Positions 8,029 through 18,988 of a stretch of 64,000 bases of DNA are shown here, in pieces. The number at the start of each line of letters is the position of its first letter. Positions within the stretch are counted from its first letter, which is position 1. Both the position numbers and the translations under genes were made by a program. Where the stretch lies: assembly GCF_009932725.1 (NCBI RefSeq), contig NZ_BLJU01000012.1, positions 124,001 to 188,000 of the forward strand. The letters are read 5' to 3'. This stretch comes from Pseudomonas yangonensis. Lineage in GTDB: Bacteria; Pseudomonadota; Gammaproteobacteria; Pseudomonadales; Pseudomonadaceae. The notes beneath the pieces are model-generated. The model searched no databases. It was not told where the DNA came from and saw nothing but the letters and a program-made list of their open reading frames with translations.

Positions 8029-10374
8029 ATGTCCCAAGTGCTTCCCGCAGTCCCCACGAGCCTGTCGAAAACCCTGGCACCGGCATTCGGGCTGATGCTC
8101 GGTGCCTGCACGCTGCCGGCACTGGCCGATGGCAACGCGATCGATCTGCCGGCCACTCAGGTGACTGGCAAGGATGTGCCCTTCAAGGCAGACAAGGCCT
8201 CGTCGGCGAAAATCGCCGTACCGCTGCTCGATGCCCCACAAAGCGTCAACCTGGTGCCGCGCGAGGTGCTCGACGAGCAGAACGCGCAGACCCTGCAGGA
8301 CGTGCTGCGCAACGTGCCGGGCATCACTTTCATGTCTGGCGAGGGCAACCTGGGCTGGGGCGACCTGTTCTCCATCCGCGGTTTCTCCTCGGAGCAGAGC
8401 CTGACGGTCGATGGCGTGCGTGATTCCGGCATGTCCAGCCGCACCGACACCTTCAACCTGGAGCAGGCCGAGGTCTACAAGGGCACCGGCTCGGTGGAGT
8501 CCGGCGTCTCGGCCATCGGCGGCAGCGTCAACCTGGTCAGCAAGCGCGCCCACCTGGGCGATGACGGCAAGCTGTCGGCCGGCATCGGCAGCGACAACTA
8601 CAAACGTCTGACTGCCGACATCAATCGCGAGATCAACGACACCAGCGCGGTGCGCATCAACCTGATGAAGCACGGCAACGCGGTGGCCGAGCGCGACGAG
8701 GTGGACTACGATCGCTGGGGCCTGGCCACGTCCTTCGGCTTTGGCCTGGGCACTGAAACTCGCCTGTGGCTCGATGCTTTCTACCAGAAGGACAAGAACA
8801 CCCCGGACGGCGGTGTACCCATCCAGCGCGGTACCGACGGCAAGCGCATGCCCGGCGTGTCACGCAATGCCTGGTACGGCGACTCCAGCCTGTACACCCA
8901 GCAGACCGAGACACGTTCGCTGACCGGCCTGTTCGAGCACGATTTCGACGACAGCACCACGCTGCGCAATCAGCTGCGCTGGCAGCAGACCGACAACTGG
9001 GCGGTACTGTCGCCGGCGCGCTTCGTCGCCGCCAACGCCGACGGCAGTCGCACTTGCACCGGCACGCGTTGCGCCAGCCTCGGCTATGTAGGCGTCGGCC
9101 CGGTCAGCTCGGTCAATGGCGTCAATGCCTACACCGACTACGCCAACAGCAGCGATACCCGCTACGGCTACCTGCGCGGCAGCGATTTCGGCCTGTCCAA
9201 GCGCTACTCGATCATCGATAACCAGACCGACCTGAGCTTCGACTTCGCCACTGGCGGCATCGGCCACCAGGCGGTCACCGGCATCGAGCTGTACAAGGAA
9301 ACCTACGCCGGCCTGCACAAGAGCATGAAGGTGCCTGACGGCGAGATGTTCTTCGACATGACCGATCCGGCCCATCACTTCGCCTCCACCTACGAGCGCA
9401 AGGGCTACGGCGACCCGGCCACCGAGGTGAAGAACGCCGGCCTGTACGTCTCCGACACCCTGACCTTCAGCCCCCAATGGCAGCTGCTGCTGTCGCTGCG
9501 CTACGACCGCTGGAAGGTCAGCACCGAGAACGGCGGCAACGAAAGCAGCCGCCGCGACGACACCTTCGGCGGTCGCGCCGGGCTGGTGTTCAAGCCGGCG
9601 CACAATGGCAGCATCTACCTGTCCTACAGCCAGTCGGCGCAGCCTTCGGCCATTGGCGCCACCACCAACAACCAGGTCTACGGCGCAGCCAGCACGGCAA
9701 ACTACGAGCCGGCCAAGGCCAGCACCTACGAGCTGGGCACCAAGTGGGAACTGCTCGACGAGCGCCTGGGCCTGACCGCCGCGATCTTCCGCACCGAACT
9801 GGACAACAGCTGGGAATACAGCGAAGGCGAGGCCTCGCCAGTGCGTGCGCTGCCGGCCAAACGCGTCGATGGCATCGAGCTGGGCCTGCAGGGCGAGCTG
9901 AGCTCGAAGTGGAGCGCCTACGCTGGCTTCGCGGCGATGAAGAGCCGCCAGACCAAGGGTGCCAACAAGGGCGAGGAGGCCAAGAACGTGCCCGACCTGA
10001 CCGCCAACCTGTGGACCACCTACGACCTCACCGACGACCTGAGTCTGAGCTACGGCGCCAACTATGTCGGCCGTCGTCGCTACAGCGACAACAAATATGT
10101 GGGCGGTCTGAACAACAACAGCAGCTATGCCGATGGCCCGTCCGGGGTGGCCGCCATCTACACCCGTGATCGCGAAAAGGCACAGGGCTACTGGCTGCAC
10201 AGCGTCGCGGCGCGCTACCAGCTCGACTCCAACACCACGCTCAACCTTAACGTCGACAATCTGTTCAACAAGTTCTACTACAGCCGCATCGGCGCCTCGC
10301 TCGATGGCTTCCAGCTGTACGGCGTGCCGGGCGCGGGGCGTACCGTCACCGCCAGCGTGGATTACAGCTTCTGA
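8029..10374 (+). CDS. piuA: TonB-dependent catecholate-siderophore receptor, PiuA/Fiu-like
   Basis: A 781-residue outer-membrane receptor: signal peptide ending near ALA, a plug domain with [20 protein letters not shown] and [19 protein letters not shown], then a 22-strand barrel ending in an aromatic residue (VTASVDYSF). The plug and barrel fit the Fiu/PiuA branch that imports ferric catecholates. The next gene, overlapping by one base (TGATG), encodes a 226-residue PiuC-type dioxygenase, the same pair as P. aeruginosa piuA-piuC. ABC transporter genes follow in the same direction. Iron repression is expected for the family, but no clear Fur site is visible. Confidence 0.85.
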   Translation: MSQVLPAVPTSLSKTLAPAFGLMLGACTLPALADGNAIDLPATQVTGKDVPFKADKASSAKIAVPLLDAPQSVNLVPREVLDEQNAQTLQDVLRNVPGITFMSGEGNLGWGDLFSIRGFSSEQSLTVDGVRDSGMSSRTDTFNLEQAEVYKGTGSVESGVSAIGGSVNLVSKRAHLGDDGKLSAGIGSDNYKRLTADINREINDTSAVRINLMKHGNAVAERDEVDYDRWGLATSFGFGLGTETRLWLDAFYQKDKNTPDGGVPIQRGTDGKRMPGVSRNAWYGDSSLYTQQTETRSLTGLFEHDFDDSTTLRNQLRWQQTDNWAVLSPARFVAANADGSRTCTGTRCASLGYVGVGPVSSVNGVNAYTDYANSSDTRYGYLRGSDFGLSKRYSIIDNQTDLSFDFATGGIGHQAVTGIELYKETYAGLHKSMKVPDGEMFFDMTDPAHHFASTYERKGYGDPATEVKNAGLYVSDTLTFSPQWQLLLSLRYDRWKVSTENGGNESSRRDDTFGGRAGLVFKPAHNGSIYLSYSQSAQPSAIGATTNNQVYGAASTANYEPAKASTYELGTKWELLDERLGLTAAIFRTELDNSWEYSEGEASPVRALPAKRVDGIELGLQGELSSKWSAYAGFAAMKSRQTKGANKGEEAKNVPDLTANLWTTYDLTDDLSLSYGANYVGRRRYSDNKYVGGLNNNSSYADGPSGVAAIYTRDREKAQGYWLHSVAARYQLDSNTTLNLNVDNLFNKFYYSRIGASLDGFQLYGVPGAGRTVTASVDYSF

Positions 10375-11054
10375 TGCTGGTCGAGATCGAAGCGCTGCTC
10401 AGCGCCACGGAGCTGGACGAGGTGCGCAGGCAACTGCTGGCGCAACCCTGGGTCGACGGCAAGGTCACCGCCGGCGTGCAGTCTGCGCAGGTCAAGGCCA
10501 ATCGCCAGTTGGACGAGGACAATCCGCTGGCCCGCCAGCTGGGCGAGCTGATCCTGCGGCGCCTGTCGGACAACGCGCTGTTCATGTCTGCCGCTCTGCC
10601 CAAGCGCATCTACCCGCCGCTGTTCAATCGCTATGGCGCTGGCGAGGCGTTTGGCTTCCATTTCGACAACGCCATCCGCGGCATCAAGGGCGTGCGTGAG
10701 CGCGTGCGCACCGACCTGTCGGCGACTCTGTTTCTGGCCGATCCGGCCAGCTACGACGGCGGCGAACTGGTGATCCGCGACACCTTCGGCGAGCAGCGCG
10801 TCAAGCTGCCGGCCGGGCACCTGGTGCTCTATCCCGGCAGCAGCCTGCATCGCGTCGAGGCGGTCACCCGTGGCGAGCGCCTGGCCTCGTTCTTCTGGAT
10901 CGAGAGCCTGGTGCGTGAGGACAGCCAGCGGCAAATGCTGCTGGACATGGACGTGGCTATCCAGCGCCTGACTGCCCAGGGCGCCGACGACCAATCACTG
11001 CTGGAACTCACCGGCGTCTATCACAACCTGCTCCGTCGCTGGAGCGACACCTGA
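10374..11054 (+). CDS. piuC: PKHD-type Fe(II)/2-oxoglutarate hydroxylase, PiuC/YbiX-like
   Basis: A 226-residue protein, the usual PiuC length. The Fe(II) facial triad is visible as HxD in [11 protein letters not shown] and a distal histidine in [20 protein letters not shown]; the RLASFFW segment carries the 2-oxoglutarate-binding Arg. The family is a prolyl-4-hydroxylase-like dioxygenase always found beside TonB siderophore receptors, and its physiological substrate is unresolved. The start codon overlaps the receptor stop. Confidence 0.9.
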   Translation: MLVEIEALLSATELDEVRRQLLAQPWVDGKVTAGVQSAQVKANRQLDEDNPLARQLGELILRRLSDNALFMSAALPKRIYPPLFNRYGAGEAFGFHFDNAIRGIKGVRERVRTDLSATLFLADPASYDGGELVIRDTFGEQRVKLPAGHLVLYPGSSLHRVEAVTRGERLASFFWIESLVREDSQRQMLLDMDVAIQRLTAQGADDQSLLELTGVYHNLLRRWSDT

Positions 11055-11074
11055 ATCCATTCGAGGTCATTGCC

Positions 11075-12178
11075 GTGAATATCTCCCCGCTGCGGCGCGT
11101 GCTCGCGCTGCCCCTGTTGTTGCTGGCCCTGGCCGGCTCCGCCCATGCCGTGGAGGTTACCGATGTGCTCGGGCGCAAGGTCGAAGTACCGGCCGAGCCG
11201 AAGCGCGTGGTGCTGGGCGAAGGGCGCTTGTTCTTCGCCCTGGCGCTGCTCGACCGAGAGGCGCCGTTCCAGCGCGTGGTCGGCTGGCAGAACGACATGC
11301 GCCTGCTCGACCCGCACACCTACGAGGTGTATGCCGAGCAGTACCCGGCCATCGCCCAGATTCCGCTGATCGGCCAGGCCTCGGAGCAGAGCGTCAGCGC
11401 CGAACAGATCCTCGCCCTCAAGCCGGATCTGGCAGTGTTCAGCATTGCCGGTGAAGGCCCGACCCAGCACAGCCCGGTCGCCGATCTGCTGGACGCAGCG
11501 GGCATACCGGTGCTGTTCATCGATTTTCGCGTGCACCCGATCAAGAACACCCGCGTCAGCCTCGAAGCGCTGGGCAAACTGCTCGGCCGCGAGCGCGAGG
11601 CGCAGGAATACCTGAGCTTCTATGAGCGCCACCTGGCGCGCGTCACCGAGGCGGTGGCCGACCTGCCGGATGCGCAGCGGCCCAAGGTGTTTCTCGAACT
11701 GCTGGCCGGTGTCTGGCAGGCGCCGGGTCACACCACCGGCAAGAGCGGCCTGGGCGGCGTGGTCGAAGCAGTCGGTGGGCGCAATATCGCCGCCGGCGTG
11801 GTGCCGGGTGCGATCGGTGACGTCAGCGTGGAATACGTGTTGACCGCCGACCCGGACGTCTACATCGCCACCGGCAACCGTAACCCGGGCGTGCTGCTCG
11901 GTGCCGGCGTGGACGAGAAGACTGCGCGCGACAGCCTGGCGAAGATCACCGCACGCCCCGAATTCGCGCCGCTGCGGCCGATACGCGATGGCCAGGCCCA
12001 TGGCCTGTGGCACGACTTCTACAACTCGCCGTTCAACATCCTGGCCATCGAAAGCATGGCACGCTGGATCCATCCCGAGCGTTTCGCCGACCTGGACCCA
12101 ACGGCGACCCAGGCTGAAATCAACCGCTTCCTTGCCGTTGGCCTGGATGGCCACTACTGGATCGATGCAACGCCGTGA
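11075..12178 (+). CDS. Iron-siderophore ABC transporter, periplasmic binding protein
   Basis: A 367-residue protein starting at GTG, with a Sec signal ending AGSAHA and then VEVTDVLGRKVEVPAEPKRVV, the hallmark N-terminus of FecB/BtuF-type class III binding proteins (PF01497). It has the long connecting helix typical of the fold. It lies 20 bp after the dioxygenase gene and overlaps the permease start by 4 bp (GTGA). It most likely receives the siderophore or iron brought in by the adjacent receptor. Confidence 0.9.
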   Translation: MNISPLRRVLALPLLLLALAGSAHAVEVTDVLGRKVEVPAEPKRVVLGEGRLFFALALLDREAPFQRVVGWQNDMRLLDPHTYEVYAEQYPAIAQIPLIGQASEQSVSAEQILALKPDLAVFSIAGEGPTQHSPVADLLDAAGIPVLFIDFRVHPIKNTRVSLEALGKLLGREREAQEYLSFYERHLARVTEAVADLPDAQRPKVFLELLAGVWQAPGHTTGKSGLGGVVEAVGGRNIAAGVVPGAIGDVSVEYVLTADPDVYIATGNRNPGVLLGAGVDEKTARDSLAKITARPEFAPLRPIRDGQAHGLWHDFYNSPFNILAIESMARWIHPERFADLDPTATQAEINRFLAVGLDGHYWIDATP

Positions 12179-13248
12179 ATGCCTATCTGCAAAGTGCCGG
12201 TGCGCCCGCCCTGGAGGCGGCCGCGCTGAGCTACCGGCGTCTGCTGTGGCGCCGTACCCTGCTGGTGGTGTTGCTCGCCGGCCTGCTGCTGCTCAGCGTG
12301 CTGGCCGACCTGGCCAGCGGCGCCTCGGGCATGGGCCTGGGGCAGTTGCTGGCCGGCATTCTCGATCCCGGCGCCCTGAGCGCCACCGAACGGGTGATCA
12401 TCTGGAACGTGCGCCTGCCTTATGCGCTGATGGCAGTGCTGGTCGGTGCGGCGCTGTCACTGGCCGGAGCGGAAATGCAGGCGATCCTCGACAACCCGCT
12501 GGCCAGTCCCTTCACCCTTGGCGTGTCCTCGGCTGCGGCGCTTGGCGCCTCGCTGGCCATCGCCTATCCGCTGGCCATCGACTGGCTGGCGCCGAGTGGC
12601 CAGGTGACGGTGGCAGCGTTCGTCTTCGCCTGCCTGTCGGTGCTGCTGTTGCAGGCCATGTCGCGCCTGCGTGGTGCGGGTGTGGAGAGCCTGGTGCTGT
12701 TCGGTATCGCTCTGGTGTTCAGCTGTAATGCGCTGGTGTCGCTGCTGCAACTGCTGGCCACCGAGGACGTGCTGCAGCAACTGGTGTTCTGGACGCTGGG
12801 CAGCCTGGCACGGGCCAATTGGGAAAAGCTCGGCATCCTCGCCGTGGTGCTCGTCGTGCTGCTGCCGTTCTCCTTGCGCGCGGCGCCGGGCATGACCCTG
12901 CTGCGCATGGGCGAGGATCGTGCGCGCAGCTTCGGCGTCGACGTGCGCCGCCTGCGTTATGGCTCGCTGCTGCGCATCAGTCTGCTGGCGGCCACGGCCG
13001 TGGCCTTCGTCGGCACCATCGGCTTCGTTGGTCTGGTCGGCCCGCACATGGCGCGCCTGCTGGTGGGCGAGGATCAGCGCTTCCTGCTGCCGGCCAGCGC
13101 ACTGGTCGGCGCCTTGCTGCTGTCGCTGTCGTCCATCGCCAGCAAGCTGATCCTGCCGGGGGTGATCGTACCGGTGGGCATCGTCACCGCGCTGGTCGGC
13201 GTGCCGGTGTTCGTCGTGCTGGTGTTCCGCCGCGGGAGGCGCCTATGA
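12175..13248 (+). CDS. FecCD-family ABC transporter permease
   Basis: A 357-residue polytopic membrane protein starting GTG. It has the FecCD signatures RLPYALMAVLVGAALSLAGAEMQAILDNPLA near the N-terminus and GFVGLVGPHMAR in the cytoplasmic loop that contacts the ATPase. About ten transmembrane helices are evident. It overlaps both neighbours by 4 bp, so binding protein, permease and ATPase are one translationally coupled unit. Confidence 0.92.
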   Translation: MNAYLQSAGAPALEAAALSYRRLLWRRTLLVVLLAGLLLLSVLADLASGASGMGLGQLLAGILDPGALSATERVIIWNVRLPYALMAVLVGAALSLAGAEMQAILDNPLASPFTLGVSSAAALGASLAIAYPLAIDWLAPSGQVTVAAFVFACLSVLLLQAMSRLRGAGVESLVLFGIALVFSCNALVSLLQLLATEDVLQQLVFWTLGSLARANWEKLGILAVVLVVLLPFSLRAAPGMTLLRMGEDRARSFGVDVRRLRYGSLLRISLLAATAVAFVGTIGFVGLVGPHMARLLVGEDQRFLLPASALVGALLLSLSSIASKLILPGVIVPVGIVTALVGVPVFVVLVFRRGRRL

Positions 13249-14021
13249 CCCTCAGGGCGGAAAACATCTCGGTGGCCTACGGGCGCCGGCAGATTCTCCA
13301 CGGCCTGTCGCTACCCGAGCTGCAACCGGGCAGCCTGGTGGCGCTGGTCGGCCCCAACGGGGCCGGCAAATCCACCCTGCTGCGGGCACTGGCCGGTCTG
13401 GAGGACATGCAAGGTAGCCTGACCCTCGGCGGCCAGAATCTGACCCGCATCGGCGGCGGCGAACGTGCCCGCACCCTGGCCTACATGCCGCAGCAACTGC
13501 CGCCGGGCATTGCCCTCGGCGTGCTGGAAAGCGTGCTGGCGGCGCTGCGCGTCGGCGGTGACGGCGAGGTGCTGGCGCGTGCCTTCGATGCCCTGGCGCG
13601 TATCGGCATCGAGGAACTGGCCGAGCATTCGCTCGATGGTCTTTCCGGTGGGCAGCGGCAACTGGTCTCGCTGGCGCAGCTGATTGCGCGGCGGCCGCAG
13701 GTGCTGTTGCTCGACGAGCCGACCAGCGCGCTCGATCTGCACTACCAGCTGCGCGTGATGGATTGCGTGCGCGACCTGGTGCGCGAGCACCAATTGCTGG
13801 CGGTGGCGGTGCTGCACGACATCAACCTGGCGGCCAGCTGCGCCGATCAACTGGTGGTGATGCGCGCCGGCCGTATTCACGCCAGCGGTACGCCCGATGA
13901 GGTGCTCACCCCGCAACTGCTCGCCGAGGTCTACGGCGTCGAGGCGCGTGTCGAACGTTGCTCGCGCGGACGGCTGCAGGTGCTGGTGGATCGGGCTCTG
14001 ATGTCCGATCGTCGGGGTTGA
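13245..14021 (+). CDS. Iron-siderophore ABC transporter ATP-binding protein
   Basis: A 258-residue ATPase with Walker A GPNGAGKST, Q-loop YMPQQ, signature LSGGQRQ, Walker B VLLLDEPTSALD and switch histidine LHDINLA, the FepC/FecE pattern. It is the last gene of the iron operon. The 199-bp gap that follows contains a short hairpin (AGCCT-TTAC-AGGCT around 14092-14105), which could end the transcript but lacks a T tract. Confidence 0.92.
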   Translation: MTLRAENISVAYGRRQILHGLSLPELQPGSLVALVGPNGAGKSTLLRALAGLEDMQGSLTLGGQNLTRIGGGERARTLAYMPQQLPPGIALGVLESVLAALRVGGDGEVLARAFDALARIGIEELAEHSLDGLSGGQRQLVSLAQLIARRPQVLLLDEPTSALDLHYQLRVMDCVRDLVREHQLLAVAVLHDINLAASCADQLVVMRAGRIHASGTPDEVLTPQLLAEVYGVEARVERCSRGRLQVLVDRALMSDRRG

Positions 14022-14220
14022 CAGGTCACGGCAGAGGTTAACCGGGCTTTAGCCGGGGCGAGCCGAGCGTTCCACTTATGCGAAACAACCGAAGCCTTTA
14101 CAGGCTCCGGTGCGCCTCCATCTGACGAATTCAGCCTGCAACCGTCAGGTTCAGCAGATGCCGCCACCGACACGGCGCCGGGGCCTGGCGGCCCGGGCGT
14201 CGTAGTCGACGAGGGGCATA

Positions 14221-16182
14221 TCAGTCCACCTTGAAGCGGCTGACCAGTTGCTGCTGGTGGTCGGCCAGACGCGCCAGCTCGCGGCTGGTCACGGCGGTCT
14301 GTTCGGCGGCAGCGCTGACCTGGATGACCAGGTCGTTGATCTCGTTGACGTTGCGGTTGATCTCCTCCGATACCAGGCTCTGTTCCTCGGCCGCCGAGGC
14401 CACCTGGATATTACGGTCGCTGATGCTGGCGATGCCGTCGGCAATTTGCACCAGCAGGTCGCCGGCCTTGACCACGTTACTGGCGCCAGCCTGGGCCTTG
14501 TTCAGGGTTTCCTGCATGGAGCTGGCGGCACGGTCCGAGCCGCTCTGCAGGTTGCTGATCATCTGCTGAATGCTGACGGTCGAGTCCTGGGTCTTCTGCG
14601 CCAACTGACGGACTTCATCGGCGACCACGGCGAAGCCACGCCCCTGTTCGCCGGCACGCGCCGCTTCGATCGCGGCATTGAGGGCCAGCAGGTTGGTCTG
14701 CTCGGCGACGCCACGAATGACGTCGAGCACCGAGGAAATGGCATCACTCTCGCGCTTGAGCTCGACGATGATGTCGGCTGTCTGCTCGGCTTGCGTCGAC
14801 AGGGCCTGGACCAGGCGCACGGTGCTCTCGATTTCGGCTTTGCCCTGCAGGGTGCTGTCATTGACCTGGCGTGACATCTCGGCCGCTTCGGTGGTGCTGC
14901 GTGCCACATCGCGAACGGTGGCACTCATCTCGTTGATGGCGGTGGCCACCTGATCCGTGCCCAGACGCTGCTGCGCGACGTTCTGGCTGGTCTGCAGGGC
15001 CACGGCCGAGGATTCCTCGGCGGCGGTGGCGACCTGAGCCGCGGCGCCACCGATTTCCTGGATCACTTCCTTGATCTGTTGGGCCATGTTGTTGAGGTTG
15101 CGTGCGATCGTGCCGAACTCGTCGCCACCTTCATAGCTCGTGTTGGCGGTCAGATCGCGCCTGGCCAGGGCGACCAGGGTGTCGTTGACATCGCTGACCG
15201 CGGATTTGATGTTGCGGATGATCAGCAGCGACAGCACCACCACGGCGGACAGCACGCCGAACATGGCAGCGATGGTCAGCCACAGACTGCTGGCCGCATC
15301 GTCACGTGCCTGGGTCGCCAGGTTGCCGACACTCTGGCCCAGTTCGGCTTCGACCTTGCCCATCAGGTCAATGCGGCTGGTGGAAAGCCTGAACCAGTCT
15401 TCTGGCTTGATGCCCAGCGGGTCGCCAAGCGGTTTTTCGAAGGCCAGACGCTGCAGGCGCGCCACCTCCTGCGAGTCGGGCTGCTGAAGCACACTGTCGA
15501 GCTCGCTGCGGAAGCTGGCCGAAGCGCGGCGCTGGAATCCGTCCAGATAGGCAGAGAATTCCCCCAGGTTGCGGCTGAAGCGCGACAGCAAGTCCGCATT
15601 GAACTGGTTCTGGTTGAATACCAGGCCCAGCAGCATGCGCTCGCGCCCGGCGCGCTCCTTCATTTCCACGAACTGGTTGAGGGCGCTTAGGGCCCGCAGG
15701 ATCTGCGGGTCGTTGACGCTCGCCTCGAGAGAGTGGGTGTAGCCGACCAGGGACTTGATCAGATTGGTGTAGCGGGTGCCCGAGTCGGTGCTGCTCAGCG
15801 ACAACGCATCGATCTGCGGGCGCAGCGCGGCGAGTTCGTCGAGCGCACGCAGGGCCTCGTCCATGCCGGAGGAGCCCTGGTCCGACAGGGCGCGCATCTG
15901 CGCGGTCGCAGCGTCGGTATCGCGGCGGTATTCGGCCAGTTTGTCGCCCATCGTTTTGCCGCTGCTGCCGAGGAACACGCCACTGGCGCCGCGTTCGCGT
16001 TGCAGTGAGGTGATCACGGCGCTGATCTTCTGCGCCGCACCACTGGCGGTCACGGTGTGATCCATTTCGGTCAGCGTGTGGTACTTGCCGGTGACGTAGA
16101 CGCCGGCGAATGCCAGGAAACCAAGCAGCGGGAATATCAGTATGAGCAGTAGCTTCACGCTCAGCGGGGCATTTTTAAGCAT
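14221..16182 (-). CDS. Methyl-accepting chemotaxis protein with NIT sensor domain
   Basis: A 653-residue chemoreceptor. One transmembrane helix lies at about 8-30, followed by a long helical periplasmic domain with the nitrate/nitrite-sensing (NIT) pattern: [23 protein letters not shown] and the mirrored half [20 protein letters not shown] second membrane helix (about 301-323), HAMP, and the signalling domain with hairpin tip [20 protein letters not shown] follow. NIT domains are known to sense nitrate or nitrite in some proteins; the ligand here is not established. It is divergent from the next chemoreceptor across a 466-bp gap. Confidence 0.9.
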   Translation of the reverse strand: MLKNAPLSVKLLLILIFPLLGFLAFAGVYVTGKYHTLTEMDHTVTASGAAQKISAVITSLQRERGASGVFLGSSGKTMGDKLAEYRRDTDAATAQMRALSDQGSSGMDEALRALDELAALRPQIDALSLSSTDSGTRYTNLIKSLVGYTHSLEASVNDPQILRALSALNQFVEMKERAGRERMLLGLVFNQNQFNADLLSRFSRNLGEFSAYLDGFQRRASASFRSELDSVLQQPDSQEVARLQRLAFEKPLGDPLGIKPEDWFRLSTSRIDLMGKVEAELGQSVGNLATQARDDAASSLWLTIAAMFGVLSAVVVLSLLIIRNIKSAVSDVNDTLVALARRDLTANTSYEGGDEFGTIARNLNNMAQQIKEVIQEIGGAAAQVATAAEESSAVALQTSQNVAQQRLGTDQVATAINEMSATVRDVARSTTEAAEMSRQVNDSTLQGKAEIESTVRLVQALSTQAEQTADIIVELKRESDAISSVLDVIRGVAEQTNLLALNAAIEAARAGEQGRGFAVVADEVRQLAQKTQDSTVSIQQMISNLQSGSDRAASSMQETLNKAQAGASNVVKAGDLLVQIADGIASISDRNIQVASAAEEQSLVSEEINRNVNEINDLVIQVSAAAEQTAVTSRELARLADHQQQLVSRFKVD

Positions 16183-16557
16183 CTGTGAGTTGCCTCATCG
16201 TCTTGATTTGAACAGTTGGCAGGCGAAGTTACGACGGTAGTTTCAGTACCAGGCTGGCGATTCAGAGGGCGACAGGGATTGGTGCCCACTCTGATGCTGT
16301 AGGGATGTTGTTTTTCGTGGCATCGGCTGCTGGAAGAGGCATGGACTTTGACCTGCAATTGATCGATGGCGGGCACCGGCCAGAACGGCTCTTCGCAAGG
16401 GGTGGCATAGTCAGCGTATCGTAAGTCAGGGGCGTTTCTTGAAAGAATTTCGTACGACTTTAGGCGTGTAGGTCGCTGCGAGCCGGGCGTTCAGGAAGCA
16501 GGTTAAAAAAAATGAATCGCAGGTCTTTGATCGGCAGCAATAAGTCGCTTTGCAAAT

Positions 16558-16584
16558 TCAAGCCATTCATCGCCGAGCCGATAA
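16558..16584 (+). promoter_or_regulatory. FliA (sigma-28) promoter of the dCache chemoreceptor
   Basis: TCAAG, 14 bases, GCCGATAA: a full match to the flagellar sigma-28 consensus with the correct spacing, 65 bp before the start codon. It ties the chemoreceptor to the late flagellar regulon. The rest of the 16183-16648 gap holds a much weaker minus-strand version (TCAAG-N14-TACGATAC, complement at 16416-16442) that might serve the NIT chemoreceptor, and no gene. Confidence 0.8.
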
Positions 16585-16648
16585 TGTCTCTGAGGATTCG
16601 TCGCCGTCTTCGCGCCTGATGAATCCACTATCCCGAGGGATTCATCGC

Positions 16649-18589
16649 ATGAACATCAAACAAAAGCTGACTTGGGCATTTGCCGCTATCGCGTGCCTGC
16701 CCATCCTCCTGGTTGCCGCTGTGGTCATCTACAACCTGCGTGCGCAGGCTGAGGCCGACTTCCTTGATGGCAGCTCCCGCGAGATACGCCAGATCGACAA
16801 CGCCATGGGTATGTTCTTCAAGGGCATCAGCGAGAACGTCGACTACCTGGCCAGTCTGCCGCAAATGACGGCCGCCCCGACCCTGAAGAACTATTCCTCG
16901 GCGGACGCGGCCAGCACCCCGCTGCCGGAGACCAACCAGGAACTGGAGCGCATTTTCGACCGTTTTGCCAAGTCCCATCCAACCACTGCCTACCTGTCCT
17001 ACGGGCGAGTTGACGGCGGCTATGCCATCTGGCCGAGCGATCCTGGCCTCAGCAGCTACGATCCGCGCGTACGTCCCTGGTACAAGACCGCCATGGCAGA
17101 GCCGGGCAAAACGCAGCGCACCGCTGCCTACTACTGGGCCTCGGATGATGCGGTACTGATCGGGACCGTGCGTACCGTCACCGACGCACAGGGGGCGGTC
17201 GTCGGTGTCGTCGGTCTGGACGTATCGCTGAAGCAGCTCACCGATCTGGTCAAGCAGATCAAGATCGGCCAGACCGGCTACCTGATGCTGGTGGAGGGCA
17301 GCGGCAACGTCCTGGTCGACCCGCAGAACGCCGAGAACAACTTCAAGTCTCTCGCAGATCTGGGCGGTGACTACGCCCGTATGGCCGGTGCCGATGGCTT
17401 GCTGGAAGTGGAACTCAACGGCACCCGCTACATGGCCAACATTTGGTCTTCGCCGACGCTGGGCTGGCGCTTCATCGGCCTGATCGAGCGCGGCGAGGTA
17501 ATGGCCAAGGCCAATGATCTCGCCTGGCAGGTTGGCGTGATCGTGGTGGTCCTGGCGCTGGTGTTCGCCATGGTGGGGACCCTGTTCGCCAGGCTCATCG
17601 TCAATCCGATTCGCAGCGTGGCTAGCGGCCTGGAAGGTATCGCGCAGGGCGAAGGCGACCTGACGCGCAGCCTGAACATCCAGGGCAAGGACGAAACGGC
17701 CCTGCTGGCGCGCTGGTTCAACCAGTTCCTCGGCACGATCCGCCAGCTCGTGCAACGCATCATCGAGGCCTCCGCAGCTCTGCGCCAGACTTCCGAGGAT
17801 TCCACGCGCGTCGCCCAGGACATGACCGATGTGGCCGAGCGCCAACGCGGTGCAGTTGAAATGGTGTCGACGGCATTCAACGAGATGGTCGCGACCGCCA
17901 ACGAAGTCGCGCGTTCGTGCAGCGAGGCCGCCACTTCGGCCGATGATGGCCAGCGCCAGGTACACGCCGGGCAGGCGCAGATCGAGGATGCCACCGACAG
18001 CGTGTCGCGTCTGAGTGACAACCTCAAGCAATCGGCGCTGGCGCTACAGGCGCTGGAACAGGACAGCCAGAACATCAACGCAATCCTCGGTACCATTCGC
18101 TCCATTGCCGAGCAGACCAACCTGCTGGCACTCAATGCCGCTATCGAAGCTGCCCGCGCAGGCGATCAAGGACGCGGCTTCGCGGTCGTTGCCGACGAAG
18201 TACGCGCCCTGGCGCAGCGCACCGCCGACTCCACCGGCGAGATCGACAGCCTGCTGGGGGGCCTGGCGCGCCGCACGCAGGAGGTGGCCCGGCAGATGCA
18301 GCACAGCCTGGAAATGTCGCAGGCCAGTGTCGAGCGCATCAGTCTGGCCAGCAACAGCTTCGAGCACATTCGTGGCGCCGTGGACCACATCCGCGATCAG
18401 AACACCCAGATCGCTACCGCCGCGGAAGAGCAGCATCAGGTCGCCGAGGATATCAACCGCCACATCGCGCAGATCCAGAGCGACGCCTTGCTGGTCGAGA
18501 ATCTCGCGCAGTCGGCGCATCGCGATTCGCAGGAGCTGGCCCAACTGTCGGAACAATTGCATGGGCTGGTCGGGCGTTTCCGCACCTAG
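16649..18589 (+). CDS. Methyl-accepting chemotaxis protein with dCache_1 sensor domain
   Basis: A 646-residue chemoreceptor starting MNIKQKLTWAF (GAGGGA eight bases upstream; the frame extends 33 codons further without support). N-terminal helix at about 10-30; double-Cache periplasmic domain with YDPRVRPWYKTAM and, in the distal part, VVGLDVSLKQL; second helix near 295-318; HAMP; signalling domain with [20 protein letters not shown]. The YxxRxxRPWY stretch and the downstream Asp resemble the amino-acid-binding dCache motif, but other positions differ, so the ligand is open. Confidence 0.92.
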   Translation: MNIKQKLTWAFAAIACLPILLVAAVVIYNLRAQAEADFLDGSSREIRQIDNAMGMFFKGISENVDYLASLPQMTAAPTLKNYSSADAASTPLPETNQELERIFDRFAKSHPTTAYLSYGRVDGGYAIWPSDPGLSSYDPRVRPWYKTAMAEPGKTQRTAAYYWASDDAVLIGTVRTVTDAQGAVVGVVGLDVSLKQLTDLVKQIKIGQTGYLMLVEGSGNVLVDPQNAENNFKSLADLGGDYARMAGADGLLEVELNGTRYMANIWSSPTLGWRFIGLIERGEVMAKANDLAWQVGVIVVVLALVFAMVGTLFARLIVNPIRSVASGLEGIAQGEGDLTRSLNIQGKDETALLARWFNQFLGTIRQLVQRIIEASAALRQTSEDSTRVAQDMTDVAERQRGAVEMVSTAFNEMVATANEVARSCSEAATSADDGQRQVHAGQAQIEDATDSVSRLSDNLKQSALALQALEQDSQNINAILGTIRSIAEQTNLLALNAAIEAARAGDQGRGFAVVADEVRALAQRTADSTGEIDSLLGGLARRTQEVARQMQHSLEMSQASVERISLASNSFEHIRGAVDHIRDQNTQIATAAEEQHQVAEDINRHIAQIQSDALLVENLAQSAHRDSQELAQLSEQLHGLVGRFRT

Positions 18590-18598
18590 CCTCCCACC

Positions 18599-18648
18599 GG
18601 CGCCGCATGTTTCATGCGGCGCCATTCTCAGGCCTGCGTTTCAGGCCT
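18599..18648 (+). terminator. Two tandem hairpins after the dCache chemoreceptor
   Basis: An 11-bp perfect stem (18599-18609 with 18613-18623, loop TTT) begins nine bases after the stop codon. A 7-bp stem AGGCCTG/CAGGCCT (18630-18648) follows six bases later. The T tract after the first stem is poor. Between 18649 and 18953 I see no gene or recognised site. Confidence 0.6.
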
Positions 18649-18953
18649 TCCTGCATACCGCATCGCAATGCCTGGTGTTCTGCCGGGCACTGGCGTGGTC
18701 CATGGCCAGGGTTCTCCGACGCGCATCGGCAGGATGCTCCCAACTCGGCTACTCCTGACGAGCCTCTATCCAGTCACTGCCCTGGGCGGCACAGCCGCGA
18801 TCATCTGAATGTCCGTGCACATGCCGATCTGCAATCGTGGGCTATGCGATCGCAGATCCAGGCGATGTTCAGAGGGAGGGGGGATTACCGGTGATGGTGA
18901 AACGGAGGTCGTTGCGCAGGCGCGGGGATTGTTGCCGAGCTAATCAGTCAGCG

Positions 18954-18980
18954 CCCTGCGGCTCTTTGCAAGCCGCAGGG
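18954..18980 (-). terminator. Hairpin after the 4HB chemoreceptor
   Basis: A 10-bp perfect stem CCCTGCGGCT / AGCCGCAGGG with a 7-base loop lies eight bases beyond the stop codon of the minus-strand chemoreceptor. Its position and stability fit a transcription terminator, although the following T run is weak. Confidence 0.6.
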
Positions 18981-18988
18981 CTGCATCG

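Noticed and set aside
14022..14220. Riboswitch-like hairpins after the ABC transporter
   Set aside because: Read in both directions I found no cobalamin-box or other known core; only short GC hairpins.
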